From contig BSBK01002159.1 in assembly GCA_027943335.1 (NCBI GenBank), positions 1,787,501 to 1,851,500 of the forward strand: 64,000 nt of DNA, given 5' to 3'. The translations under genes were made by a program, and so were the position numbers. The notes beneath the pieces are model-generated. The model was not told where the DNA came from. It saw only the letters and a list, made by a program, of their open reading frames with translations, and made no database searches. Positions within the stretch are counted from its first letter, which is position 1; every line of letters begins with the position of its first letter. This stretch comes from Chamaecyparis obtusa (taxonomy: Eukaryota; Streptophyta; Pinopsida; Cupressales; Cupressaceae). Positions 1 to 12,700 of the stretch are shown in pieces.

Positions 1-2788
1 CATCCTAGTGACACTTAAATTCAGATCTAAAGGTCATTTATCCTCTTCTTTATCTCAGGTAATTTTATTTCTCCTATTTTCCTCTTGCACTTACTTTCAT
101 ACACCAAATTTACATTTCCTTATCATTCCTATCACAAAAGAGTCCAAAACCCTACATTGTGTAGATCACGCATTGGCACCCTTACTTTCTTGGTTGTGCT
201 AATCAAATTCACCTTGTTGGAGGTTTTGCATTCTAATGTATGCTATATTTGGTGAGTAATCTACATCCTATAATTTCTCACCATTTCTTCCATTTCATTT
301 TGGTGAACCCGGTTTATAACACTTCAATTCAAATTTTGGTGTTAGATTTCTCTTGTTTTGTATTATCTCTTTATCACATTCCTATTTTGAGATCTAATCA
401 TGTGTTTGTTAACATGGAACTCTCTCAATTGGATTAGTGTGAAATTACTTATGTCCTTGCATTCCTTCTTACCTCTCTTTATCAAACACATGGAGTGACT
501 TATAGATTCTCGCATTCTATTATGTTTGTATTATTTCATGGTGTACCCTCTTAAAATGGATGCACTCATTATTTAAAACCTTTTATTTCCCAGCCTTTAC
601 CAAATTTATAAACCATGGATGGATTTGTGCTCCATCACCCTTTTCTCCTGTTTTGTCCCTTATCTTCCATTTTCCATTGTGTAGTCTCTGAGACCTCAAG
701 GCTAGCTCACTATGGGCCAACCTTGGAACAAGTCGACCAAGTTGAATTTTTCTAGAATAGGTTGACCAGGTTGTGTTGTTTCCCATGGATTTTAAATCCT
801 AGGGCCATTGTTTTCTCTAGGAATTAAATTGCAAAATTGGGTGACCCCATTGGCATTCTTTGTTTTTCCGCTTGAAAACTAGTATAAAAGGAAGCCTAGG
901 CACCTCATTTTGACATCCATTATCCATTATCCATTATAATCCATTATCCATGATACATTATCATTTTGACATTGATTATCATCCATCATTATCCAAAGAT
1001 TCAACAATCATGCAAGCAAGTTGGAGCATTCAAGCATTCAAGATTTGAGGATCCTTTGTGAGAATTTCCTCTTTAAGATCTAGCATTTTGTTGGCCATCA
1101 AGGGAGGAGATATATGTTTGATGAATTAATAATCTTCTTCATTGATTTACATTTAAATCCATGGCCCCATGATGTGGTTTTAGTAGATCCATTTCATTTG
1201 TGGAGATTTCCTACATCCATCATTGTAAATTCAATATCTACAATGTACACGCATTACAAAATCCCTATTGACAAGGGTTTCTAAATGAAAGGTGAATACT
1301 TACATTTTTCTTTCATTCCTTTACATATTTACATTTTAATTTGAAATTTGATTCCTCAATCTAGGGCTTGACCAAGGCAACCCCTTATCCATCCAAACCC
1401 CAAAACAAGATTTTCTATATGCAGGAGCAAAATATCAGAAATAAAAAAATACATCTAGAAACTACTTGCCAAGACCTTTTTGAAGAATTTAGGTCAAATT
1501 TTCAAGAGTGTCCCGGGAACATGTTGTCTTTGTGGAAATGTGTTTGGAACATGTTGTACAAGGTCAACATATTCTTGGAGGTCTAGGAAAAACAACATTT
1601 TTTGGGTTTTTTGTTGTGATCATGAATCTGTAGTTAGAAGTTCTATCACATGTTCAAATCTATAGTTTTTAGAGAAAAAAGGCATATTCCTTTACATATT
1701 TCAAGGTAAGTACTCTATAATTCATTTAATCTCTTATTCTAGACCTATTTTCATATCTTAATTGGGTTGATTGCATAAACTTAGCATCTAGATCTATCTT
1801 ACTTCTCTCATTAAATCAATTGGTTCAATTTCACATTTGCATTTACACATCTTTAATAAAATCCTACATTGCATGAAAGAGGACTTTCTTTCATACTTTC
1901 TTGATATAATTTGGGTTTAGCATTTGCATCCCTTAATCTTCTTGGGTTTTTCTAATCTAACATGGTTTATATTGGGTGTTATGTTTGGAAGCCCCTCTTT
2001 CTCTTGTATTTTGAGTGTTAGTATTGGAATAGTTAATTAATGAGCTCATCTCACATAGTTTATATTGTTAGATTCATTAGTATCCATTTCACCCCTAAAC
2101 ACATGGTATTCTTGCATATGGCATAATGAGAATAAATCATATATCTCTTCCTTGGAAGGAATGTTTCAAGACCATTATCGATATTTCATGTGTCTTTCTT
2201 CTTTAAATTTTAACCAAATGCATGAAATATATAGATAACATAAGGTTATTTGTTAATGAGCCTAATGCTAATCATAATCTTTCTAATCCATTCCTCTCCC
2301 TCAAGCTCTAGCTCCTAGTGATCCCATGGTAGATGTTTCCTCAGATTCCATTCAAAACATTATTCATGATCTAGATGTTAGACATTTCCTAGATGATTTC
2401 TCTCCATAAATAAGTGATAATCCTCCTTCTTCCTCCCAAATTGAATAATGAGAATGATGATCTTCCTAGAGAAACCATCCATACTTCTCTTCCTTCCACT
2501 CATACTCTTCAAGATGAATTACCTTCTAATTTTACATAACAACCTATTCAACATGAGTATAAAGATCAAGGATTTAGTGACAACATCCTTAATGTTCCTC
2601 CTTATCCTCCTAAAGAATTTTATATACCTCAAGCTAACATATTCTCTCAACCAAAAACTCCTTTTGACATTCTCTTTTCAACACCATCGCATGATCCATC
2701 AACTTTTCATGACCATGCAGCTTTGGCCAAGACAATATATTTGGAAATCAAGTATAATTCTAGGATAGGATTCCCTTATAGATACTGT
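1..2788 (+). mobile_element. Left part of a decayed LTR-retrotransposon-like element (oldest layer)
   Basis: AT-rich sequence without a long intact gene. A promoter-like TATAAAAG box (883-890) is followed by a run of short CATTATC-type repeats (about 915-975), which resembles the U3/R part of a plant LTR. From about 2296 the sequence becomes coding-like in broken frames, and frame 2 is open from 2540 to 2788. The CACTA element interrupts it at 2788. Joining to 26161 keeps the same frame open to 26283, and beyond the copia insertion it reaches a TAA at 33924-33926. The protein is Pro/Ser-rich and then ends in an aromatic-rich stretch; I do not recognise it. An LTR element is the best guess from the TATA-and-repeat layout. 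A decayed host gene is the alternative. Confidence 0.4.
883..890 (+). promoter_or_regulatory. TATA box-like motif
   Basis: TATAAAAG sits about 30 bases before a short-repeat tract of CATTATC words. The layout resembles the U3/R boundary of a plant LTR. No transcript evidence is available. Confidence 0.35.
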
Positions 2789-3010
2789 CACTAATACATT
2801 TGGGGGCATTTTGCGACGGCTATGTGTCGCAATAGCAACACCCATAGACGTTGCTATTTTTTAGTCGCAAATTGCGACGTCTATGGGTAGCCGTCGCAAT
2901 TGCGACACATATCCCGTCGCAATGTGACTAAGATTTGTTAGCAGCATGGGCATCGCCCCCCCATCGCATGGCTTCGGAGGGTCGTCGCAATTGCGACGCC
3001 CGTGGGTGGA
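2789..3010. repeat. CACTA left terminal and subterminal repeat block
   Basis: Begins with the terminal inverted repeat. Several direct and inverted copies of CGTCGCAA / TTGCGACG words then follow, including a self-complementary GTCGCAATTGCGAC type unit. Similar words lie next to the right terminus (26026-26140). Clustered short subterminal motifs are the known binding targets of TNPA-type proteins in En/Spm elements, so this is the likely transposase-assembly region. Confidence 0.75.
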
Positions 3011-5290
3011 TTAAAAAAAAATAAATTATTTAATACATTGCTAATGAACCACATTAATGCTTTTTTCTTTCAACAAATGAGGACAGCCACTGTAAAGACA
3101 ACATGATAATGTACACTCACTGTAAGGATAGTCACAAATGAGGACATCTCACAGTGACTGTCCCTTGTGTAATTGCCACTTGAATGTATTGCTATTCAGC
3201 CACATTAATGCTTTTATTCTTCAACAAATGAGGATAGTCACTCTAAAGACAACATGATAATGTACACTCACAGTGAGTGTACATTATCATGTTGTCTTTA
3301 CAGTGACTATCCTCATTTGTTGAAGAAGAAAAGCATTAATGTGGCTGAATAGCAATACATTCAAGTGGCAATTACACTAGGGACAGTCACTGTGAGATGT
3401 CCTCATTTGTGACTATCCTTACAGTGAGTGTACATTATCATGTTGTCTTTACATTGAGTGTACATTATCATGTTGTCTTTACAGTGTCAATATATGCATT
3501 ATTACTTAAACTGAAGAGTACTCTAAATAATATGTCATTGTGGAGTTCTGATTGCTTCCAATTTGATATACGCTTGTTCTACTTATGTATCCAGCATCAT
3601 GTAAGAAAAGTTGATGCTTTTAAAATAGATTCATTTAGCCATGAAATGCCTGTGCATGTTACATACAAGATTCCAAGGCCCAAAACTGAGTACTCATTAT
3701 AATTCATGTACAGAATGATAAACAACCACAACGAGGCATGCGTAGGCGCTGCTTAGATTTTGAGGCATCAGAAGCTCGTAGAAGAAACTTGACCAATGGC
3801 TCATGGAATGCAACAAACTTATTGCCTAAAACAGGAGCATTGGTAACCACAGATGATGGTTTTGAAAAGAACACTTCACCATCAATGTCACGTGAGGGAA
3901 CTGCAATTTTTGATGGCAAGCAACTTGTAGTATATAAGAGAGATGCAGGTACAGATGCTGGGAATACATTGCTAATGAACCACATTAATGCTTTTTTCCT
4001 TCAACAAATGAGGACAGTCACTATAAAGACAACATGATAATGTACACTCACTGTAAGGATAGTCACAAATGAGGACATCTCACAGTGACTGTCCCTTGTG
4101 TAATTGCCACTTGAATGTATTGCTATTCAGCCACATTAATGCTTTTCTTCTTCAACAAATGAGGATAGTCACTCTAAAGACAACATGATAATGTACACGG
4201 GCTGTAAGTGTACATTATCATGTTGTCTTTACAGTGACTGTCCTCCTTCAAGTGGCAATTACACAAGGGACAGTCACTATAAAGGCAACATGATAATGTA
4301 GAGAAACGTTGTCATTTGTATTTTCAACAGTGCCGAGAGAGATTCCCTCCGCGAAATCACAGCTACAATTTCTGAGTACGTTGGGTTTATTTTTCTTTTG
4401 TCATTATTATGTAATCTGGTATTCAGCTGTTACAGAGCTAAAATACCCAGAAATGAGGACATATCTGTGTTGAATTTATTGTTAGCGGCTTTGGTTATTT
4501 AGAAGTTTAATTTTATTTGTTCATCTTTCAAGCACAAACATTTTGTGGACCGTAACATCTTCATTGTTTCGGGTATGCAATGAAATAGCCGTAACTTGCA
4601 ACTACCTTCACGGTACTTGTGTACATTATCATGTTGTCTTTACAGTGACTGTCCTCATTCAAGTAGCAATTACACAAGGGACAGTCACTGTGAGATGTCC
4701 TCATTTGTGACAAGGACAGTCACACATGAGGACATCTCACAGTGACTGTCCCTTGTGTAATTTCCACTTGAATGTATTGCTATTCAACCACATTTATGGG
4801 CCCGTTTGGACCACAGCACACAGTAGCATCTACAGAGAAGAATATCCCAGGTGTAACAAGTTGTAAGAATATACCAACAGTTCTAAGAAGTTCCCTAGCA
4901 CATAGTAGCATCTACAGAGAAGAATATACAACATGAGGGCAGCCACTGTAAAGACAACATGATAATGTACACTCATTGTATGTGTACATTATCATGTTGT
5001 CTTTATAGTGACTGTCCTCATTCAAGTGGAAATTACACAAGGGACAGTCACTGTGAGATGTCCTCATTTGTGACAAGGACAGTCACACATGAGGACATCT
5101 CACAGTGACTGTCCCTTGTGTAATTGCCACTTGAATGTATTGCTATTCAACCACATTTATGCGCCCGTTTGGACCGCAGCACATAGTAGAATCTACAGAG
5201 AAGAATATCCCAGGTGTAACAAGTTGTAAGAATATACCAACAGTTCTAAGAAGTTCCCTAGCACATAGTAGCATCTACAGAGAAGAATAT
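3011..5290. repeat. Inverted/tandem subterminal repeats of the CACTA element, left arm, part 1
   Basis: Repeated modules occur in both orientations: a TGTACATTATCATGTTGTC block, a GTGACTGTCCTCATTTGTTG block, a CATTAATGTGG block and an AAGGGACAGTCACTGTGAG block. A near-perfect long hairpin runs from about 3094 to 3451, with arms of about 178 nt and a centre of 3 nt at 3271-3273. A second module, with GTAGCATCTACAGAGAAG flanked by a GCCCGTTTGGACC word, recurs at about 4800, 5160, 7800, 9640, 18950 and 19330. The stretch 4280-4620 is a copy of the right-terminal promoter-like sequence. Confidence 0.75.
3717..3948 (+). pseudogene. Captured gene fragment resembling a TSO1/CPP-type CXC protein
   Basis: An open stretch of about 77 codons containing RGMRRRCLDFEASEARRRN is embedded in CACTA subterminal repeats. 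It ends at a splice-donor-like GCAG|GT (3948/3949). From family memory, a basic RRRCLDFE-type motif followed by an Ala/Glu/Arg stretch lies upstream of the cysteine-rich CXC domains in plant tesmin/TSO1-like proteins, which are DNA-binding transcription regulators. The CXC domains themselves are absent, so the piece cannot be functional as such. It looks like an exon copied into the transposon. The identification rests on one motif. The coding-like sequence just upstream (about 3500-3700) is unrecognised. Confidence 0.5.
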
Positions 5291-7482
5291 GGGTCAACGA
5301 GGTTGACTTCAAAGCCATGCAATCTAATGGTAATAGTAATATCATAATTTGACATACTATCAGAAATACTTCCTAAATAGACTATTCAATCTTATAAGAG
5401 ATGGATTCATGAGAACTATTATTTATGAAATATGAGTCAATGACTTTAATTAAAAAAATTACACAATCTAATTCTTGTAAAAATATCAAAATTTGACACA
5501 TTGAAAATACCTTCCAAAAGTATCGTTAATTGATTAATATGAATCACTACTCATGAAATATAATTTTATAAACCTAATCTAAAAACTACACAATAAAAAT
5601 CTTAATAGCAATATTGTAAGAAACTATTCCCAAAAGCAAGCCTAACAAAATTTGATGAAAATAATTTTTGTTTCACTCAACTTTGACATTCACAACTTCC
5701 TCTTTTATTATAATAAGAAAAAAAATGTCTTTTTAGATATACCTCATGAACCATACTCGAATAATCTATCATTTTTCTTCTCAAAAACATATTTGCAGAG
5801 CCTGCTTCTTTTACTTGTTTGTACTTTTATCTCTCTGATGGAAAGGGTTCCTTCAGGACACATTTTTCCAAGTTCACTGCTTGAGATATTTGAGGAGGGT
5901 TCCCCTGCTTGAGTATCCATCCAACCCATATTCGAGTAGTTCTACAATTGCACAGTCTAAATTAATAATACTGACAATTGAATGACGAATGATGATACAT
6001 AGAATTGATATAAACTAATCCTAAAAACACTAAAACATTATTAATATATTTATAGTTCATAAATAAAATTGATATAAAAGATCTGGAAAGATACATTAAA
6101 AAATAGAAAAACAGTAATTTATAATAGAAGGAAACTTAAATTGCTATTTTAAAAAAAAACAAGAGTCTTAAATCTTATCATTTTGTTTCATTATCATCCA
6201 TAAGTACACACCTCTAGCATAATAATTATATTTTACCACCCATAAAATGAAAAAAAGATTTTCACAAGAGAAATTGAAGCTAGATTATAAAAATGAACCA
6301 TCTTATTGGAAACTGGAACTGTTATCATACCCAAAAGGACTACAAAATTTCACCTTATCATACCCAGATTGTTGCTTTGCCTAGCGGAGGGAAATTTGAT
6401 CAGTAAAATTGACACAGAGTATGTTGTCTCCATTGTCATGCTGGATAACAAAACACCAACTTTAATGGGCATGTACTGTCCCTTGTGTAATTGCCACTTG
6501 AATGCATTGCTATTTGATGCAGGGGCATCCCTAATGCAAGCCAAAGACACCATGATTGAAGGAAGTTGCCATGAAGCCAAGGAGTCAAATCCTATCAATT
6601 GGAACATAAGATTTTCACCTTGGAGCTTTGAAGGATTGACTGGTGAAAGGTCCTTTTGATTGACAAATCAGAGTCTTTTTGAATGACAAATCAGAGTCTT
6701 TTTGAATGACAATAAATTAGAATAGGAGTTTTAGATGTTTTCTTGGTTTGTAATAAATATTAAGGATTGATTTTATCTCCTTATAAACATCCACTTGTTG
6801 GACACAAGACCCCTTGGTGACTTATAAACCTTGGGCATCTTTTGAGTCCTTGGATGAAATGAGCATAGTAAGTGTTTATTAGGTGTCTTTTAGATGTTGT
6901 TAAGAAGTTTGAAGGTCCAAAATAACTTTAATAAGGTTCCTAAAGTTTCACAACACATTTTTAACCTTCTCGGCAAAGTTGTTTGCAAAGTTGTAATGCA
7001 ACTTTAAAAGTTGCTTAGCAAAGTTGACATTTGTTGGATAAACTGTTCTAACCACCTAGATGGTTGAACCAACATTTGGAGAGCCTATTTTAGGCTTCAA
7101 ATGGTCAAAGATAGACAGAGAACCAGTATTGTAATCATTTTGCTTTCATAAAAAATAAAAATAACCCTGTTTTAGTGTATTTCTGGTGAAAAACGAACTC
7201 TGTACGGCTGTACGGATGGTGGTTGGATGATAAAATTTGCCTAGAAGTTGTAATAGTGACATCTGATGCTTTGGAAGTTGGTTTGATTGATTCTCTTTGT
7301 TTTATATCTAAGTTATTTCAAATTTTTTGTGCATTGTTTACAAACCCTCATTTTCAGGGTTTGACTGATGTAAAGACCTTAACTCACGTTTCAACCATTG
7401 GAATTCCTTCTTCCTTGGTGGAATGAGAGTTAAGGATGTATATTTGTATATTCTAAAAGCCCTGACTACTCTGCATCACTAT
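5291..7482. other. Unassigned block inside the CACTA left arm
   Basis: The subterminal repeats stop at 5290 and resume near 7483. The interval is AT-rich with no convincing gene. It contains one isolated subterminal-repeat snippet (about 6477-6515), and a short repeat of GAATGACAAATCAGAGTC type near 6660-6700. The part at 6960-7150 has an LTR-like feel. It is probably one or more old insertions. I could not define ends or target duplications. Confidence 0.35.
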
Positions 7483-8830
7483 TGAACCACATTAATGCTT
7501 TTTTCCTTCAACAAATGAGGACAGTCACTGTAAAGACAACATGATAATGTACACTCACTGTAAGGATAGTCACAAATGAGGAAATCTCAGAGTGATTATC
7601 CCTTGTGTAATTGCCGCTTGAATACATTGCTATTGAACCACATTAATGCTTTTTTCCTTCAAGTGGCAATTACACAAGGGACAGTCACTGTGAGATGTCC
7701 TCATTTGTGACAAGGACAGTCACACATGAGGACATCTCACAGTGATTGTCCCTTGTGTAATTGCCACTTGAATGTATTGCTATTCAACCACATTTATGGG
7801 CTTGTTTGGACCACGGCACACAATAGCATCTACAGAGAAGAATATCCCAGGTGTAACAAGTTGTAAGAATATACCAACAGTTCTAAGAAGTTCCCTAGCA
7901 CATAGTAGCATCTACAGAGAAGAATATACAACATGAGGGCAGCCACTGTAAAGACAACATGATAATGTACACTCATTGTATGTGTACATTATCATGTTGT
8001 CTTTACAGTGACTATCCTCATTCAAGTGGCAATTACAGAAGGGACAGTCATTGTGAGATGTCCTCATTTGTGACAAGGATAGTCACACATGAGGACATCT
8101 CACAGTGATCGATTGTCCCTTGTGTAATTGCCACTTGAATGTATTGCTATTGAACCACATTAATGCTTTTCTTCTTCAACAAATGAGGACAGTCACTCTA
8201 AAGACAATATGATAATGTACACTCATTGTAAGGACAGTCACAAATGAGGACATCTCACACTGACTGTCCCTTGTGTAATTGCCACTTGAATTACACAAGG
8301 GACAGTCATTGTGAGATGTCCTAATTTGTGACAAGGATAGTCACACATGAGGACATCTCACAGTGATCGATTGTCCCTTGTGTAATTGCCACTTGAATGT
8401 ATTGCTATTGAACCACATTAATGCTTTTCTTCTTCAACAAATGAGGACAGTCACTCTAAAGACAACATGATAATGTACACTCACTGTAAGGACAGTCACA
8501 AATGAGGACATCTCACAGTGACTGTCCCTTGTGTGATTGCCACTTGAATGTATTGCTATTCAGCCACATTAATGCTTTTCTTCTTCAACAAATGAGGATA
8601 GTCACTCTAAAGACAACATGATAATGTACACTCACTGTAAGTGTACATTATCATGTTGTCTTTACAGTGACTGTCCTCCTTCAAGTGGCAATTACACAAG
8701 GGATTTGTGTTTTCATTTGTGTTTTCAACAGCGCCGTAACCCTCCGCGAAATCACATCGGGATATAAGGGCAAAACAAACAAGAACGTTGTCATTTGTAT
8801 TTTCAACAGCGCCGAGAGAGATAAACAAAC
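7483..8830. repeat. Subterminal repeats of the CACTA element, left arm, part 2
   Basis: Same modules as 3011-5290, again in alternating orientation, with a duplicated segment (about 8085-8270 versus 8330-8520). From about 8700 to 8823 a short copy of the right-terminal sequence appears, with CGCGAAATCACAT, GGGATATAAGGGC and ACGTTGTCATTTGT. Confidence 0.7.
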
Positions 8831-8882
8831 TTAAAACTCAGACTTAAGAAAGATGAAGGCAATGCTTCAAAAGGCCGATGCC

Positions 8883-9296
8883 CTAAATACAGGAAAACAC
8901 AATACCACCATTAAACGATGCCCTAGTCACCGTATCAATGTTGCCAGCTCCATACCAGTATGCTGACTGCTCACTTTCATCCTGTGATAAAGGTAACTTC
9001 ATTAATCATACTTGAAATGGCAGCATACGAACTAAAGCTGATGAACATTTATAAACTAAAAGTTTAAAACTACAGATTACAAATGTAGTAGTTTCATACG
9101 AAAAGAACTTGATGTCTGAAATTTACCATTAGAAGTATCCAAAGGAATACCACAGTACTGTTGAACTTGGAGAATCGGAGATGATCTACACAGCAAGGTT
9201 CAACAGCTGTAAGGACTGTTACACCATCTTTAGCATTTGAATACATTTTCTCCTTGGCTTCTGGTGGATCCTCAAAGACCCCCAATGACGTTTTCC
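8883..9296 (-). pseudogene. Two-exon captured gene fragment, unrecognised
   Basis: On the minus strand an exon-like segment at 9296-9127 (about 56 codons, beginning KTSLGVFEDPPEAKEK) is preceded by an acceptor-like TTGTAG. It ends at ATG|GTAAAT. A second segment, 8981-8883, begins after TTATCACAG and reads DESEQSAYWYGAGN before a TAG stop. The two join in phase 0. I do not recognise the protein. The base composition is more ordinary than the surrounding repeats, so transduplication of a host gene fragment by the CACTA element is likely. It could instead be a 3' extension of the element's own second gene, which however already has a good stop at 9752-9750. Confidence 0.45.
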
Positions 9297-9749
9297 CTAC
9301 AATTATCAATTGTTTGTCAGTATGAGATATTAATAAATAAACATTAATCACAATATTAGGCAAACAATGTTCTTGATGTCTGAATCTAAATCACAGAAAG
9401 CTCTAATAAAGCAGTTCTCAGTTTCACATTAAACTAAGTTTCAATTTCAAATGGTTATAATAATTTTTGCAAGTTATAAGTAGCTGGTTACAGTATATGA
9501 CATAAAAAGAAAAAAAATCATTTCTATTCTTTTCTTCTTTTTCTCTTTCAACGAAGCTTTTGCACCACACAAATGCATACCAAGAATTTCTCAGGAGGTT
9601 TCAAGACCATTGCATACCAAACTTCTTCTCTGTAGATGCTACTGTGTGTCGTGGTCCAAACGGGTCCAAATAGACCTAGTGACTCTAGTAGGTCTCCAAA
9701 ACCTGTTCTGCAGCAATAACTCTTCAATTTGACAAAGGACCTTATGAAC

Positions 9750-12700
9750 TTATATGTTTTTTGAGTACCCTTTTTGATCATCAGTTGTTTTGTTCTCTGT
9801 TCTTGATGATCTCAAATTCCTATGCTGCTGCAAAGGGGGGTCCTCTACAATAACAAATAAAAGAGTTAAATTTAAAATATTTAATTATAATTGTTACAAG
9901 TATTTAATTATTTTAAAGAACATAACTGTGGCGCTCTTTAATTACCTGATCTGGCCACATCATTTTGTCTAGACTCAACCTCAACATGCTCATGAGCACC
10001 GACCCCTCGATCCTCTATAGTTGCTATAAAAAATGTTACATTAATCCAAACACCAATTGTAATTACATATAAAAATTTTAATAGCAAATGTATACCTCCA
10101 CCACTAGGATGCACATCATGCGAACCTTCATTATGCATAGATTGTGTAGAAGGATTGTCAGGCTGCATTCCAATATCCTACACATTGTTATCATTGCTTT
10201 CTTAAAACAGATATACTCACTTTATATTAGAACTTAACATCAAATAGACTAATTGGTAAAGTATTCAATTTGAAATAAATTTCATTTAGCTTATTTACCT
10301 GTGGCTCAGATGCATCATTATTTGAACCTTGCACACTGATTTCAGCTCGTAGCCATTCAGCCACGGCTCTATAGCCTTGTTGGAAGCCAATTCTCTTGTC
10401 CTCTTCTGTGAGGCATCTATTGAACTCTGACCCCTACATTTTTTCTTGGTATGGTGAATTTTACTTACATTGTTTGATCAAAAAAAATTTCCTTGCAATA
10501 TATAAAAAAATTGATACAACTTTTCATTTACTAATACTTACAACTCGTGCTTGAAGTTTGGAAAAACCACCAGAGCCGAGCTTGTGTGTCCTGTGCTTTT
10601 CTAATCTTGCCTTTGTTGCCTTTGATGTGTCAGGCAATCTATGAAAAGTTTGAAATATGTTAGAGACCAGTACAGGAAAAATTTAGAGGTTAATTAGTAC
10701 ATAATTACATTCTCAAAAGTATCACATACCTTGCTCTACTCTCTACTGGCGTAATTCCTTTTTTCATGTCGGCTTTATACTTTCCATCCAAAATCAAACC
10801 CTGCCACTCAGCCTCAAGAACACAGGGCGGACGCTCGTGCCTTGGGTTAACCTCTAAATATTTCCTGTACTGGTCCCTAATATACTTCAAACATAAACCA
10901 GCTCTTTCAAGGAGCTTGTTTCTCTCGAATGCACGAGGTCCAAAAAGCTGGGTCATACTATGTACAAGATCATCCTTCAACTTTTTATCTTGGTTATTCC
11001 ACCTTTTAAGTAAAAAAAAACATGTTAGACTCATAAATGAAGAGAAGCTACCTTTAATATAGTTCAAGAAATTGATGAAAAGGAAAACTATTCTAGCAAT
11101 GATATGAAATCAAAATAGTGGTTTGGGGTTTTAGTTAGGATATGATGTTCCACCATGTACGTATGGTGGGCCCGAATATCTGCAAACACTCATCACCAAG
11201 TTTTCACCAAAAAATATCATTCCCTACAAAATAATCATGGGATCATTAGTCGATGAAGAGTGATCAAAAACTAAATTACTATTATATCACTATAGAATAA
11301 TAATAACTTTAAAGTACCTGGAAGTTTGGATATTTTTAAGGGAATGCCTTCATCGTCACTGATGATCAATACGCAATCCTTCACCGTTCCCGTACTAGGA
11401 ACACGGGAACATCCAGGAAATGATGTTGCATCGGGACTTGTTGCATCTCCTATTGCAAAAAATGAAAACCATTATCAAATGCCTCCAAGAAATAATACTT
11501 CAAGGGAAATAAATTGGTGCAGAGCACCCATGGCACAAACACAATCAAGGGATCTACATCGTAAACACATAACACTTAAACACATAACAAAAGAGAGAAA
11601 AAGAGGGATTTGTGTACCAGTAGATGGTGCAACAGTTGGTGCATTTAGGCTGTGTGTTGTTGACATGGCAGTCGGCAAGACATTTGTGGCTGTCCTGGAT
11701 GGAGGCGGCGTTGTCATATCATCATGGAAAGGAGCTGAAGAATAAAATTGTTAGAGCATGCATAAATATAGAACGCGTGGACTAGCATGGACAAGATTGT
11801 TAGAGCATTAAAAAAAAAGATTGTTCGAGCATGTATTGTCAATGATTATGATCATTCCTATATATATTCAGTGGAAAACACAAGTGGGGAATGGAACATG
11901 TGATCTACCTGAACCACTTGCAATACCGGCCTCATCATGGGAATGGGGTTCAAAATTACGCAAATAACTCTGTAAAGACAATGCATCCATATTTTAATTA
12001 ATGTCATAAAAGAGCATAACATAAAAACCATTATTGAACTCTTGTAATAATTAAAAATTTCATTAATACTTACTTTAAAGTTTTCAAAAGTGCGCAACAA
12101 CTCAGCTGCCCTGTCTTTTATTTCCTGAGTCTCAGGATGTATGGATACCAAACGTAGAAGTTCTTTCCCAATTTTCTTTAGCAGCTTTTTAATGGAACCG
12201 ATCGGGTCATCGGTCTCTGCTAAATCAATAAAAAAAGGGTCCACAAGGGGGGACTCCTGAGGGACTGCAGGTTGCTTTCCCTCTCTCCGACCACTGGCCC
12301 TCTGTGACAACAATAGTATTAGTATTATCAAAATTACTCCAAAACAATGAAGAAAATAACATTAAAAAAAATAACATTTTGCTTCTATCTAGTTTGCACA
12401 ATTACAATGAGTTTTACCTGCTCATGTGTAGATGAGCTAGGAATATCGTCACCATCACCTTCGGGCGGTTGCTCCATATTGTGCCCCTGTGTCAAAGATC
12501 AAGTATAAAAATGTTAGCCAAAAATTTAATAACTAAATGGTATGTTGGAGTCATTGATTAGAAGTTGGTTTAATAGTATGTACCACCCCCATGATAGTAG
12601 CCTCGTTTGTATCTATGCGGTTCAAATTGTAATCAATAAGCAGCTCTTCCCCTGCACGTATTGATTTTATCGCACAGATGAATACACGATTTCCCTCGCG

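Noticed and set aside
6306..6659. 117-codon open frame as a gene
   Set aside because: It runs through a subterminal-repeat snippet and overlaps an equally open antisense frame; no recognisable motif.
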